64,000 nucleotides of DNA from JAIBJN01 sp963838795 (GCA_963838795.1 CAWISL010000011.1:434001-498000), one strand, 5' to 3'; positions 20,601 through 29,294 are shown, counted from the first letter of the stretch. Notes: generated from the letters alone by a model not told the origin. Numbers and translations: made by a program.

Positions 20601-21590
20601 GACGAACGCATCGTGCTCTGGAACGCGATGGCGGAGCAGATCACGGGCGTCCCGGCTTCCGAGGCGCTCGGGCGCCGGGTCCCGGACGTGCTGCAGCGGG
20701 AGCTCTCCGCGAACGGCACGGAAGAATCCGCGGAGCGCCAGGTCGTGATCAGGCGCGATGGCGACGAGGTATGGCTCGCGCTCAGCGAGGCGGTGATGCT
20801 CGACGCGGCCGGCTCCGTGGCCGGCAGGATCTTCGCCTTCCGCGACGTTTCGCGCGAGCGGGTGGTCGAGCAGATGAAGTCGGACTTCGTCGCCACGGTC
20901 TCGCACGAGCTGCGCACCCCGCTCACGTCGATCTACGGGTTCGCCGAGACGCTGCAGCGCGGCGACGTCGACTTCACCGAGACCGAGCGGGAGACCTTCC
21001 TCCGCTACATCGCCGGCGAGTCGGAGCGCCTCATCCGGATCGTCGACGATCTGCTGAGCGTCGCACGGCTCGAGGCCGGGAGGCTCGACGTCGAGCTCAA
21101 GCCGACCCCCGTCGGCGACGCTCTCAGGGACGCGATCGCGGTGGCGGAGGGCCATGGGAACGGGCGGCATCGGTTTTCCCTCCAAGTCGAGCCACACGAC
21201 CTCTCCGTCCGGGCCGACTGGGAGAAATTGGGGCAGGTGCTCGCCAACCTGCTCGACAACGCCGTCAGATACTCGCCGGAGGGCGGGACGATCACCGTCA
21301 GCGCGCGGAGACGCTCCGGCTCCGCGGAGATCACGGTGGCCGACGACGGCATCGGCATCTCCGAGCCCGACCGGCAGCGGGTCTTCACCAAGTTCTTCCG
21401 CTCGGAGCGCACGGCCGGCGGGCACGGGTCCGGTCTCGGGCTCTTCCTCGTTCGCGGTCTCGTGACGGCGATGGGGGGCCGGGTCTGGCTCGAGTCGGAG
21501 GAAGACCGGGGCTCGCGGTTCACCTTCGAGCTCCCCCTGGCCGGTGGGGAAGCCGTGAAGAGCGCGCCGGTGGAGGCGGCGGCCTCGTGA
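17655..21590 (+). CDS. Multi-GAF/PAS sensor histidine kinase
   Basis: A 1,311-residue protein from GTG 17655. Three hydrophobic helices at residues 8-95 anchor it. Then come several GAF-type domains (about residues 125-285, 290-460, 470-620, 630-770 and 790-950), a PAS domain (about 965-1070, with LANIADGIVAIGRDERIVLWN), the HisKA phosphoacceptor H1084 in SHELRTPL, and a HATPase domain (NLLDNAVRYSPEGG, DDGIGI, GSGLGLFLV). The many GAF domains suggest integration of several small-molecule or redox signals. Its TGA overlaps the GTG of the response regulator (GTGA), a direct sign of a two-component pair. Confidence 0.95.
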   Translation: MDDDRQLMLLHAVPLLVLAGLYGLVSILLGFSLLRERRASGLGVGIWLLFTVVAAISALLAALALAGSDPLADEPSWLVILSAAAIAVPAVIVLVRGHDRALLVTARRRVHEAESIATERGREVEAISRLSTALSGAQTGEEAAALLFEEVEAFLEPDALLLARVDKELRTAVGFAARGVDEDWWKTITLDLDEERGAIVSVVRERAPLAIDDAVTASNVNRALADAVGAKSAAFVPLLSEGDVVGVLVAMTRTSHRSFTTAELDVVQGLASETALALGRTRSSEALRIALERERLIAEIGRRVRSELDLDTVLRVAVEETAKAVGVTRSFVRLGELGEPMPVLAEWNAEGVASVGDAAPRLPALNLAARERRTVAVEDAERSDEIADPSLGDRQALLELGTRATLAIPIVVFDRVIGVFGLHRAEASRWLPGEIALAEAVARELGLAIHTARLLAVNEQRLRRQETLIEAAQVLTSDLRFESVIRRLVEEVVALTGADAADCWILEPDRTVLRCRAVVGVPEWNVGRQIPPEGTIGRALQTGKSILTHDFAGSEQPAPSPPYAIFSDVMCTPITWLGEERGVLGVCARDPSRFDEGDLEVVEAFARFASLALHNAESFEERERQTQAQRGFYRIAQVLGSTLSRAETLDALAQAASDALGADAALVLEREGGSAVLAGGHELPERVRAALTAGDQASAWPFSSAEAEEQVLAASELAADERFDPVLREPLVAEGYGSLLCAPVTGVRDQAYAVVVLFRGSRAFVDEDVLLTGHLSGAARGALERSELFEGERRGRAYSQELARVGASLTTSLDPGVVLEEVVREAPGLLDADAALIRLLEHDELVVRAASGPGTERLGGTRASSATGICGAVAQARAPITVRDAAEQARLARGDLLLERGAAAALAAPLVGHGGGLYGVLAVYANAPRAWRDDEVQTLSALAATASASVANAELYQRVTEEKERSGAILANIADGIVAIGRDERIVLWNAMAEQITGVPASEALGRRVPDVLQRELSANGTEESAERQVVIRRDGDEVWLALSEAVMLDAAGSVAGRIFAFRDVSRERVVEQMKSDFVATVSHELRTPLTSIYGFAETLQRGDVDFTETERETFLRYIAGESERLIRIVDDLLSVARLEAGRLDVELKPTPVGDALRDAIAVAEGHGNGRHRFSLQVEPHDLSVRADWEKLGQVLANLLDNAVRYSPEGGTITVSARRRSGSAEITVADDGIGISEPDRQRVFTKFFRSERTAGGHGSGLGLFLVRGLVTAMGGRVWLESEEDRGSRFTFELPLAGGEAVKSAPVEAAAS

Positions 21591-22024
21591 CGCGCGTGCT
21601 CGTGATCGACGACGAGGCGCCGATCCGGCTGCTCTGTCGGGTCAACCTGGAGGCGGAGGGGATGGCGGTCAGCGAGGCGGGCGACGGGCCGGGCGGGCTC
21701 GATCTTGCCCGGGTTCAGCGGCCCGACGTCATCCTCCTCGACGTGATGATGCCCGGCCTCGACGGCTGGCGCGTCGCCGAGATGCTCCTCGACGACCCGG
21801 TCACCCGTGACATCCCGATCGTGTTCCTCACCGCCAGGGCGGACGTTCGAGACCGCGCCCGCGGCATCGACCTCGGCGGCCTCGAGTACATCACCAAGCC
21901 CTTCAACCCGGTCGAGCTCGCCTCACTGGTGCGGCGCGTTCTCGTCGCCGTCGAGCGTGGCGAGCGGGAGCGCCTTCGCAGCGACAAGGTCGCCCAGCTG
22001 CGCGAGCTGTTCGAAGGCGTCTGA
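21587..22024 (+). CDS. Single-domain response regulator
   Basis: A 145-residue receiver protein from GTG 21587, coupled to the kinase. The acidic pair IDDE, phosphoacceptor D52 (LLDVMMPG), the Thr of FLTAR and the Lys of ITKPF are all present. A short C-terminal helix follows, with no DNA-binding domain, so it probably acts by protein contact (CheY-like) or passes phosphate onward. Confidence 0.9.
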   Translation: MTRVLVIDDEAPIRLLCRVNLEAEGMAVSEAGDGPGGLDLARVQRPDVILLDVMMPGLDGWRVAEMLLDDPVTRDIPIVFLTARADVRDRARGIDLGGLEYITKPFNPVELASLVRRVLVAVERGERERLRSDKVAQLRELFEGV

Positions 22025-22032
22025 TCGTTCGG

Positions 22033-22461
22033 CTAGCGGAAGCGCGCGACGGCCATCTCGACGCAGCCGTAGCCGCGCCACGGCCCGCGCCGCCAGCCCG
22101 TGCCGACGACCCGGAACTCCCCCCGGCGTAGGAGCAGTGCTCGGTGCCCAGAGCTCGCGAGCCACATCCGCACGGCGCGCCCGGGCCCGAAGTGCGAGCA
22201 CGTGCCCCAGGCGATGACCTCGCCGGTCCCGTTCCGGAGGCTCCCGTGGTGGAACGCGTCCCGCCGCATCAGGTGGCGCGACCAGTCGCTCGCGCTTTCT
22301 GCGAGCCTTGACGAGAGCCGCAGCTGCCGGAGCCCGTGCGAGGCCCGAGCGTCGTTGATCCGCTCGGCGAGCCGCCGTTCCATGTCGGACGGCGCGGCCT
22401 GAGCCGGCGCGGCGACCGTCACCGCGACGACGGACGCGAGAAGCGCAAGGGTGGTTCTCAT
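22033..22461 (-). CDS. Secreted CAP (SCP/PR1) domain protein
   Basis: A 142-residue protein from ATG 22461 (ATG 22473 is an alternative). A signal peptide ending AAPAQA is followed by a CAP domain: LAERINDARASHGLRQLRLS, WSRHLMRRDAFHHGS, GEVIAWG and WLASSGHRALLL, including the His and Glu residues of the family cavity. Bacterial CAP proteins are exported and of uncertain biochemical role. Confidence 0.85.
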   Translation of the reverse strand: MRTTLALLASVVAVTVAAPAQAAPSDMERRLAERINDARASHGLRQLRLSSRLAESASDWSRHLMRRDAFHHGSLRNGTGEVIAWGTCSHFGPGRAVRMWLASSGHRALLLRRGEFRVVGTGWRRGPWRGYGCVEMAVARFR

Positions 22462-22554
22462 GTGTCCCGACATGCGGAGCAGACTGCCGGACCCTTGTCG
22501 GCGTCCCGTACGCAAAGCGTTAGGGTTATCTGAAGAGGCCGATCTCACAAGCCC

Positions 22555-23595
22555 TCACGCGCGAGGGCGGGAGATTGCCACATCTCCCTGCATTTTGCGG
22601 AGATCCTCGTGCCTATCGTCACGACCGTCGCCCCGCGAGGTCTGAGCGAGAATCACTCCAACGAGGACGATCAGGCCGCCGACGATCTGCATCGCGGCGA
22701 GCTCCTCTCCGAGCCAGAACCACGCGACGATCGCCGCGAGCACGGGCTCGAGCATGGCCACGATCGTGACGCGCGTCGCTGGAACGTGGTGCAGCGCGCT
22801 GACCAGGAGGATGAAGGGCACTACCGTTCCCAGGACGACGATGTAGGCCAGCAGCAGCCACACGGGAGCGCTTACGTCGTCGAAGCGCCCGAGCAGCGAG
22901 ACGTTCTCGCCCACGATCTCGGTCGGGAAGCTCCACCAGGGCTGGACGACCGCCCAGAAGAGCGTCGCGAAGGAGAAGCCCCAGGCGAGCAGGGAGTAGA
23001 CGTCACGCCCGCGTTCGAGCGAGCGCTCGGCCATGAGCACGTACGCGGCGTAGGCAAGCGCGGTGACGAGGCAGGCGAGGACGCCGAGCCCGTCCAGGGG
23101 CGACTCGCCTCCCCAGAGCTCGACGACCAGCGACAGCCCGAAGAGGCTGAGCGCGATGGCAAGCCAGAGCCGGCGTCGAACTGGCTCGTGGACGTAGAAG
23201 CGGGCCCAGAGAGCGACGAACACCGGGGCGAGGTACTGGATGACGAGCGCGATCCCGATGTCGAGCCGCCGGATGCCGACGAAATAGAAGAGCTGAACCA
23301 GGGCGAGGCCCAGGATCCCGAAGGCCGCCAGGAAGCCGAGCTCCCGCCGCGTGGTGCGCAGCGTCGCCGGTCGGAGGATTGCCACCGCGACGACCAGGAT
23401 CAGGGCAGCGCCAGTCGCCCGGACCTCCGCGAGCCGCAAGGACGAGAGGCCCGCCGAGTCGAGCACGACCTTCGCGATCACGGCGTTGAGCGACCAGAGG
23501 ACGACCGCGGACCACACGAGCGCGTAGCCGAGCGCCGGGCGCGGAACCGGTCGCTTCGACGCGAGGGCGGGCGGCGCAAACGGTGCGTCGGCCAC
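22555..23595 (-). CDS. EamA (DMT superfamily) transporter
   Basis: A 346-residue membrane protein with about ten helices and two EamA repeats (YALVWSAVVLWSLNAVIAK; LACLVTALAYAAYVLMAE), plus a hydrophilic C-terminal tail of about 30 residues. It is divergent from a second, different EamA gene 56 bases away. Substrate unknown. Confidence 0.85.
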   Translation of the reverse strand: MADAPFAPPALASKRPVPRPALGYALVWSAVVLWSLNAVIAKVVLDSAGLSSLRLAEVRATGAALILVVAVAILRPATLRTTRRELGFLAAFGILGLALVQLFYFVGIRRLDIGIALVIQYLAPVFVALWARFYVHEPVRRRLWLAIALSLFGLSLVVELWGGESPLDGLGVLACLVTALAYAAYVLMAERSLERGRDVYSLLAWGFSFATLFWAVVQPWWSFPTEIVGENVSLLGRFDDVSAPVWLLLAYIVVLGTVVPFILLVSALHHVPATRVTIVAMLEPVLAAIVAWFWLGEELAAMQIVGGLIVLVGVILAQTSRGDGRDDRHEDLRKMQGDVAISRPRA

Positions 23596-23651
23596 GGGCG
23601 CGAAACGATAGCGACCGCCCTCACGCCGCGGCCCGCATAGCGTTCGCGCCC

Positions 23652-24620
23652 ATGGGCTCCCGTCCGGTGCTGATGGCGATGGGAGGCGCGACCTGCATCG
23701 CCTTCTCGGCGATTCTCGTCCGTCTTGCCGACGTGCCGCCGTCCACAGCGGCGTTCTATCGCTGCGCCTACGCTCTGCCGCCCCTCGCGCTGCTCGCCTG
23801 GTGGGAACGCCGGCGCTTCGGCCCGCTCGGGCAGCGTGCCCTCCGACTCTCGCTGATCGCAGGCGTCTTCTTCATGGCCGACCTGGTCCTCTGGCACCAC
23901 GCGATCGCGGCCGTCGGAGCCGGCCTCGCCACCGTGCTCGGCAACGTCCAGGTGGTGATCGTCCCGCTCGCCGCCTGGGCGCTCCTGCGGGAGAAGCCCG
24001 CCGGCCGCACGCTCGCCGCCGTTCCGATCGTGCTCTTCGGCGTCGTCCTCATCTCCGGGGTCATCGGTGCGGGCGCGTACGGATCGAGCCCGGCGCTCGG
24101 GGTCCTCTTCGGAGTGCTCACAGCGGCCACGTACGCCGGCTTCCTGCTCATCCTCCGGGCGGGCAGCGCCGATCTCCGCCGGCCCGCCGGCCCGCTCTTC
24201 TACGCCACGCTCTCGGCCGCGCTCGTGACGCTTCCCGTCGGGGCCGGCCTGGGCGAGCTGGAGCTCCGGCCGACGTGGCCCGAGCACGGCTGGCTCGTCC
24301 TGCTCGCGCTCACGTCGCAGGTGGTGGGCTGGCTCCTGATCGCCGCGGCGCTACCGCGCCTCCCGGCCGCGCTCACCTCGGTGACGCTGACGCTCCAACC
24401 GGCGCTGTCGGTCGTCTTCGCGGTCATCATCCTGGACGAGGCGCCCTCCTCGGTCCAGCTCGCCGGCGTGGCGGTAATCATCGCCGGCGTCGTCCTCGCG
24501 ACCGCGGGTCGCCGCCGCGAGCCGTACACTGAGCCTGAGCTGCGGGACGTGGCGCAGCCTGGTAGCGCGCCTGCTTTGGGAGCAGGAGGCCGCCGGTTCG
24601 AATCCGGCCGTCCCGACTGA
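23652..24620 (+). CDS. EamA transporter whose reading frame runs through tRNA-Pro
   Basis: A membrane protein from ATG 23652 with two EamA repeats (ATCIAFSAILVRLADVPPSTA; LFGVLTAATYAGFLLILRAG). The last transmembrane helix ends near residue 285 (IIAGVVLATAGRRRE), after which the frame has no stop and continues across the whole tRNA-Pro gene to TGA 24618. The last 26 residues (VAQPGSAPALGAGG and so on) are simply translated tRNA and probably have no function. The gene either has a tRNA-derived tail or lost its own stop. Confidence 0.8.
   Translation: MGSRPVLMAMGGATCIAFSAILVRLADVPPSTAAFYRCAYALPPLALLAWWERRRFGPLGQRALRLSLIAGVFFMADLVLWHHAIAAVGAGLATVLGNVQVVIVPLAAWALLREKPAGRTLAAVPIVLFGVVLISGVIGAGAYGSSPALGVLFGVLTAATYAGFLLILRAGSADLRRPAGPLFYATLSAALVTLPVGAGLGELELRPTWPEHGWLVLLALTSQVVGWLLIAAALPRLPAALTSVTLTLQPALSVVFAVIILDEAPSSVQLAGVAVIIAGVVLATAGRRREPYTEPELRDVAQPGSAPALGAGGRRFESGRPD
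24543..24616 (+). tRNA. tRNA-Pro(TGG)
   Basis: A complete cloverleaf: acceptor CGGGACG/CGTCCCG, D arm GCGC/GCGC, anticodon stem CCTGC/GCAGG around TTTGGGA (anticodon TGG), T arm GCCGG-TTCGAAT-CCGGC, discriminator A. CCA is not encoded. Its 3' half is the left end of an island duplication. Confidence 0.95.
24575..24620 (+). repeat. attL-like repeat (tRNA-Pro 3' end), copy 1
   Basis: These 46 bases, from the anticodon loop to just past the tRNA, recur perfectly at 29295-29340. This is the classic signature of site-specific integration at a tRNA 3' end. Confidence 0.9.
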
Positions 24621-24646
24621 GGAAGCCCCCGGAAACGGGGGCTTCC
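24621..24646 (+). terminator. Terminator after tRNA-Pro
   Basis: A perfect 11-bp stem (GGAAGCCCCCG / CGGGGGCTTCC) with a GAAA loop and a following TGTT. It lies immediately after the left repeat. Confidence 0.85.
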
Positions 24647-24719
24647 TGTTGGCTCGGTTGTAGACGAAAGGGGCCACTTGCAAGCGTTTCTGCAAGCATC
24701 GACGGCAACCACGACGAGA

Positions 24720-25685
24720 ATGTCCGCGCCTCACGTAGATCTGATCCTCCACCGCCTCGCCCTGCTCGAGTTTCGGCCCGCTCCCGGGCAGGAAGCCTCG
24801 ATCGGCGCCAACTATGCCGACGTCATCGTCGAGGCGCTGGCGTCGAAGGAAGGAGCGGGTACGGTCAAAGTCCTGGTCGACGCGGCCGTCCCACTCGAGT
24901 ATCGGCCCAAGCTGACGCGCGATCACCGGGTCGTGGTGCCGGACGACCGCCGCCGACGATGTGAGCTGGCGATAGAAGCCATCGCCGACCTCGTTTCAAT
25001 CGCCGAACGATGCAGCCGCTCCATCGCCTCACCATTTCCCTGGGTCGCGTTCGAGGCGACGTGCCCGGTAACCAGCGAATGGCTGGCGGACGCTGTCGGC
25101 ATTCACGAGCTCGACCTAATCGTCGAGATGCCCAGCGCATCATCGAGGGTCGACCTGACGCCGGAGATCATCGACGGGCTTCGAGATCGCTCAGACGGGA
25201 CCGTCCTTCTCGCGGAGGCACTCGCGCACGGGCATCCCACGGCCCAGTTTCAGGACCTCTTCCGAGTCTTTGAGCGCGCCTTCACGCTGCTACCTGGTCT
25301 CCTCTCCGCGCCGCTTCACGACTTCCTCCACGAACGCTATGGCTACACCGAGCAAGAGATCGAGAACTGGAAAGAACTTCGGGATGCAGCAGCACACGCC
25401 GACGTCCGGCAGAGGTTCGTCGTCGAGGCGGACGTGCGGCCAGTCCTCGCTAGGGTCAAGCAGGCTGCGTATGACGTCCTCTTCAACAAGGAGTGCTGGC
25501 GCAATCGGACCTCGGTTCGCCGGGAGCTCTGGTCACCGAACGGGTGGACGAGTCAACCGTCAGACCTTGACGGGGCGGTCTCTGCTCTGCCGGCTGGATG
25601 GTGGGCGCCCCTCGTTACCCCAAAGACCCCCGAGCGGGCGTTCGAAGTCGTTCCTGCCAGCCGCCGCACTAGAGTCGACCGCTGA
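24720..25685 (+). CDS. Island protein of unknown function
   Basis: A 321-residue soluble protein from ATG 24720 (TTG 24678 in the same frame would add 14). No membrane segment, signal or known motif is recognised. It is mixed alpha/beta, with an acidic C-terminal half and a helix-rich stretch around DLFRVFERAFTLLPGLLSA and ELRDAAAHADVR. The last motif, with an R/H-rich helix, faintly recalls HEPN-like domains of defence or RNA-processing proteins, but this is weak. First gene of the tRNA-Pro island. Confidence 0.65.
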   Translation: MSAPHVDLILHRLALLEFRPAPGQEASIGANYADVIVEALASKEGAGTVKVLVDAAVPLEYRPKLTRDHRVVVPDDRRRRCELAIEAIADLVSIAERCSRSIASPFPWVAFEATCPVTSEWLADAVGIHELDLIVEMPSASSRVDLTPEIIDGLRDRSDGTVLLAEALAHGHPTAQFQDLFRVFERAFTLLPGLLSAPLHDFLHERYGYTEQEIENWKELRDAAAHADVRQRFVVEADVRPVLARVKQAAYDVLFNKECWRNRTSVRRELWSPNGWTSQPSDLDGAVSALPAGWWAPLVTPKTPERAFEVVPASRRTRVDR

Positions 25686-26124
25686 ACTTGGTCCGTTCTT
25701 TGTTGCACCCAGGGCTGACCAGGTCGAGGGCGTGACCGCAAGAGCCATCTAGGCACGCCACCCTCGGCTTCGTAGCCTGATCCTCGCCGGGGCGTGGGCA
25801 GGGTAGTCCTAGGGTCACCTTGCGACCCGCGTCCCGGCGAGGTCGGCATCTCGCTGCATCGCGGCTGCCTTAGATTCCTGTTCGGGACGCCCGCCTGTCA
25901 GAGAGCAACACTAAAGTCAGATCGTCGTCCTGAATTCGGTCAGGAGATGAGTGCGAGCCGAACAAGCCGGACGGTCGCGACGACGGCATTCAGTCGTCCG
26001 GAGTGAGCGAGGTCCGCACCTGAGGCGCAATCAAACCGGCCGAGGCGCGCTTCGACGGCCGCGCCACCTAAGGCTTCCCCCCTCCTGGGAGACGGCGACC
26101 CACGGCGCCCGGCGCGCAGCTCCT
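25686..26124. other. Non-coding stretch inside the island
   Basis: About 440 bases without a credible gene. GC is somewhat lower in 25870-25960. No repeat, tRNA or promoter stands out. Long antisense frames are shadows of the neighbouring gene. Confidence 0.4.
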
Positions 26125-27126
26125 TCAGAGCGCGATGGTCGTCCCAACGGCGCTCTGGACGAATGCCTCGGGGAAGCCGGCAGCCAGGCGATGCACGGCT
26201 TTCCAGCCGGTGCAGTGGGCGGGCATCAGCAACTCGGGTTCCAGGTCGTCGAAGGCGGCGACCGTGGGATCGATGATCGGCTCGAACATCGGGCCGCTGA
26301 GGTGGAATCCGCCGATCACCGCAGCGACTCTCGGTTCGCCCGTGAGCTGTCGTGCGTGTGTCACCACGTTGACGATGCCGGCATGACCGCAGCCGGTGAG
26401 GACGACAAGGCCGCGATCGGCCAGGCGCATCACGAGCGCCTGGTCGTCGAGGATCAGCGGGTCGGGCTCCCAGCTCCCGTGAACGTGCGCCTCGTGTCCG
26501 AGGAAGCCGGTCTCGAATTGCGTCGTGCGATCGACCTCGCCCGTTACGAGCACCGATCCGTCGAGCAGAAACGACGGCTTCCGCTCCTCGACGATCTCGA
26601 AGCCGGCGCCCTCGAGCGCGGAGCGGCTCGTGGTGGGCAGCTCGCGCGGCTCGAGCCCGGGCAACGCGATCCGGCGGCGTCGCCAGAAGGCGGGATGGAT
26701 GAGCACGGGAAGGCTCGCCCGCCCGAGCTCCTTCGCAATTCCCTCCATCCCGGCGACGTGGTCCCAGTGACCGTGGCTGAGCACGATCGTCTCGACCTCT
26801 CCCGCTGAGAGCCCGAGCCGGCGCATGTTCTCGACCACACCCGTGGGCGTGACGCCTGCATCGAAGAGGATCGTGCGCTCGCGGCCGCCGGTCGTGACGC
26901 GGACGAGCGCAGAGAAGCCGGGCTCGGCAATCAGCGCGTCGGGCAAGCCATCGTCGGTGACGGCCGACGCGGCGCGTCCCACCCCGGGTGCGAGTTGGTG
27001 GAGCCAGGTTGTGCGCTCGACGTGTTCCGTCGGAAAGAGCAGAGGATCGGTCACGTTGTCCATCAGGATCGTGATCCGGACAAGGTCGACCGGCTCGAGT
27101 CGGATCGTGTCCATGAGGTGAAGCAT
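26125..27126 (-). CDS. Metallo-beta-lactamase fold hydrolase
   Basis: A 333-residue protein from ATG 27126 (ATG 27114 is an alternative). It carries the metal-binding signature LSHGHWDHVAG, a later VVLTGCGHAGIVN and the terminal MPAHCTGW. The TGCGHAG motif is typical of the MBL subgroup related to the tetrahydromethanopterin-pathway protein (RFAP-synthase-associated), so a phosphodiester or pterin-type substrate is possible. It is the best-preserved gene of the island. Confidence 0.85.
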   Translation of the reverse strand: MLHLMDTIRLEPVDLVRITILMDNVTDPLLFPTEHVERTTWLHQLAPGVGRAASAVTDDGLPDALIAEPGFSALVRVTTGGRERTILFDAGVTPTGVVENMRRLGLSAGEVETIVLSHGHWDHVAGMEGIAKELGRASLPVLIHPAFWRRRRIALPGLEPRELPTTSRSALEGAGFEIVEERKPSFLLDGSVLVTGEVDRTTQFETGFLGHEAHVHGSWEPDPLILDDQALVMRLADRGLVVLTGCGHAGIVNVVTHARQLTGEPRVAAVIGGFHLSGPMFEPIIDPTVAAFDDLEPELLMPAHCTGWKAVHRLAAGFPEAFVQSAVGTTIAL

Positions 27127-27252
27127 GCCACTCCGCCGCGGCGGTCGAACGCGAACGGGCGCGGATGATGACGTTTCGCGGCAACGCGACTACGTGGGCC
27201 TGACCTCGACGCCGGCCTTGACGAGCTCCGCGAGAGAGGAGGTCGATTCTCC

Positions 27253-27945
27253 TCAGCCGAATAGAAGCACGAGTCCGGCGCCCACGAGCCAGAGCGACCA
27301 GGCCGTGTAGGCGATGGGAACGATCGTGCCCGCAGGTTTCCAGCCCTTGTCCTCGAAGCGGCCGACGAACTCGAGTGACCCGACGATGAGGAAGAATCCG
27401 ATTGATCCCGGGCCAGGCGAGCCACGGCTCGACCGAGGACGACTGGAGCATCGCCACGCCGATGAGCACGGTCCACGCTCCCGTGAAGAGGTAGCCGAGG
27501 CACTCGCCGATCGCGACGCCGAGGTAGCGGTGGAACGCCTAGAAGACGACCACAGTCGCGTCGCGCGTCGCCTCGCTCGAAGCCGGATCGGCGTACCTCC
27601 GCGCCAGGGCGGGGACGAGGAAGGGCCAGCGGGCAAGGCCAAGGAACTGGACGAGGGCCGCGAGGACACTGACCACGGTCGCCATCGGCACGATGGCCAG
27701 GCCGTCGCGTGCGAGCACCTGCCCGAGGAGGACGACAAGCGGCGCGAGCAAGACGGCCGTCAGCATGAAGCCGTACCAGAGCACCTTGAGGCGCACGCCG
27801 CCGGCCTGGAAGCGGCGCAGGATGTCCTCGGTTGGGCTGCGCGGGATGTCCGGGTAGTCGAAGCGTCGCGCGAGCAGAAGAAGAACGCGTTGAACGCGAG
27901 TGGCAGGAAGATGAGGAGAGCGCCTGCGGCGCCTTCTGTGTTCAC
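27253..27945 (-). pseudogene. Decayed DUF4386-like membrane protein
   Basis: Pieces of one membrane protein appear in different frames of the minus strand. GTG 27945 opens NTEGAAGALLIFLPLAFNAFFF. A frame change leads into ARRFDYPDIPRSPTEDILRRF and WPFLVPALARRYADPASSEA. A TAG at 27539-27541 then interrupts, apparently GAG changed to TAG. The reading resumes with FHRYLGVAIGECLGYLFTGA and, after another shift, ends IVGSLEFVGRFEDKGWK and a final helix. Order and hydrophobicity match one six-helix protein of the DUF4386 type. The GTG start overlaps the TGA of the gene upstream, so the two once formed an operon. Confidence 0.7.
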
Positions 27946-28535
27946 CGAGCGGCTGTGGCCGCCGTCCTCCGGACTTCGGGCGCCGCCGCTCGGAACAGCA
28001 GTGCAAGGACGACCCAGGTCAGCAGTCCGAACACAATCGCCCCGCCTGCGCCGAAGTTGGTGAATCGCTCATCGACGTTTGTCGAGATCACGTACGAGGT
28101 TATGAGCCAGCCAAGCGCCCAGGCCGGCGGGTTCGCAACCGCCCACCACCACGCATCGGGGATCTGGTGTCGTGCGAGCACAAGCGCCTGCAACACGCCA
28201 ACGCCCAGACCGGTCACGGCACCTATGAGGACAATGTCTCCTCGATCGATCCCGTAATCAACCAGAGCCGCTCCGGCAGCCAGGCCTACTGCCATTCCGA
28301 CGCTCGTCGCCGCGATCCAGAGCCACGAGACCCACCGCCGCAGTGCGAACCATTCTGCCGCTCCGATGATTGCGCCCGCGATGAGACCCCCGACGAGCGC
28401 TGTTCCCACGGAATCGACTCCATCAACGACCAGGTCTGCGATCAACCCCCCGATCGGGAAGCTGAGCAGAACCGCCACCGGCCAGAGCCACATCCGACGC
28501 GCGGTACTCGTCCAGTCGTCTTGGGTGCTCGCCAT
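27942..28535 (-). CDS. Unknown membrane protein of the island
   Basis: A 197-residue intact membrane protein from ATG 28535 with about six hydrophobic helices, several Gly-rich (LVGGLIAGAIIGAAEW, IGAVTGLGVGVLQALVLA). No family recognised. It is coupled (GTGA) to the decayed DUF4386 gene. Confidence 0.7.
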   Translation of the reverse strand: MASTQDDWTSTARRMWLWPVAVLLSFPIGGLIADLVVDGVDSVGTALVGGLIAGAIIGAAEWFALRRWVSWLWIAATSVGMAVGLAAGAALVDYGIDRGDIVLIGAVTGLGVGVLQALVLARHQIPDAWWWAVANPPAWALGWLITSYVISTNVDERFTNFGAGGAIVFGLLTWVVLALLFRAAAPEVRRTAATAAR

Positions 28536-28929
28536 CTCTCTCCTCCTTCGTCAAGACTCCTCCCGACCCTCTGACCCCCCGTCGGATCTCCGCTCGTCGA
28601 GAGAGACAATGGCCAGTTGCCAAACCGGCAAACAGGCTCCAGGGAACGTGCCGAATGTATCGCGCCGTCCCTTGCCAAGTCCAATGTCGCCTTTTCAACA
28701 TACGGCGACACTGGGGCTTGGCTCACCGCACCTTCGACGTCGGCTGCAGTGACGGGTTCGGCAGGGTCGACTTGGTCTCCGGGTCGTAGACGTAGCGGGG
28801 AACCACCCGCGATGGACGGACTCCTGCTTGCCGAGCAGGTGGTACGCGCCTGCAGCCGCTCGTCGAGCTCGGGAAGCGAGAAGCGAAGCCGCTGCTTCGT
28901 TGAAGCTGCGAGTGATGGAGGTCTGGGAA

Positions 28930-29048
28930 TTCGGAAGGGACGTATAGTCGAGCAGAGAGCGGTAGTCCCGCCGCGTCGACTCCTTCCACGGGCCGCGCGG
29001 CCCCTCCGCGTGCGAGTGCCACTCCTCCGCCGCCTCCTTGAAGATGAC
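28930..29048 (-). pseudogene. Tyrosine integrase N-terminal fragment, inverted
   Basis: On the minus strand, VIFKEAAEEWHSHAEG followed by WKESTRRDYRSLLD resembles the SAM-like core-binding domain of actinobacterial tyrosine recombinases (F-x-E-A-A-E-E-W ... S-T-x-R-D-Y-R-S). Similarity fades after about 45 residues and the frame is lost. It faces away from the C-terminal fragment that starts at the same spot on the other strand. Confidence 0.5.
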
Positions 29049-29281
29049 ACTGGATGGGCCACGCTGACGTTCAGACGACGATGAGATACCTCCACTATAA
29101 GAACCGTGGCGACGAAGCCGCCCGGCTCGGGCCTGCCTTCCAAGTAGGCGACCCTGCTGCAAGCACGCTGCAAGCACCGGCCCTCCACACGGCTGCTACC
29201 GCGTTCCGCACGGATGCGGCCGAGGAGAAGGAAATGCCTGCGCCGACAAGCGTTCTAGCGGATCTGCGCGGAGCGGCGTAG
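29048..29281 (+). pseudogene. Tyrosine integrase C-terminal fragment
   Basis: HWMGHADVQTTMRYLHYK is the C-terminal motif of tyrosine recombinases: the G-H of box II and the catalytic Tyr of MRYLHY. It is followed by a typical tail ending at TAG 29281, close to the right 46-bp repeat. An in-frame TGA directly precedes the fragment, and the Arg-containing catalytic part is missing. This is the usual place of an integrase next to attR. Confidence 0.75.
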
Positions 29282-29294
29282 CCCGCACGTCGGG

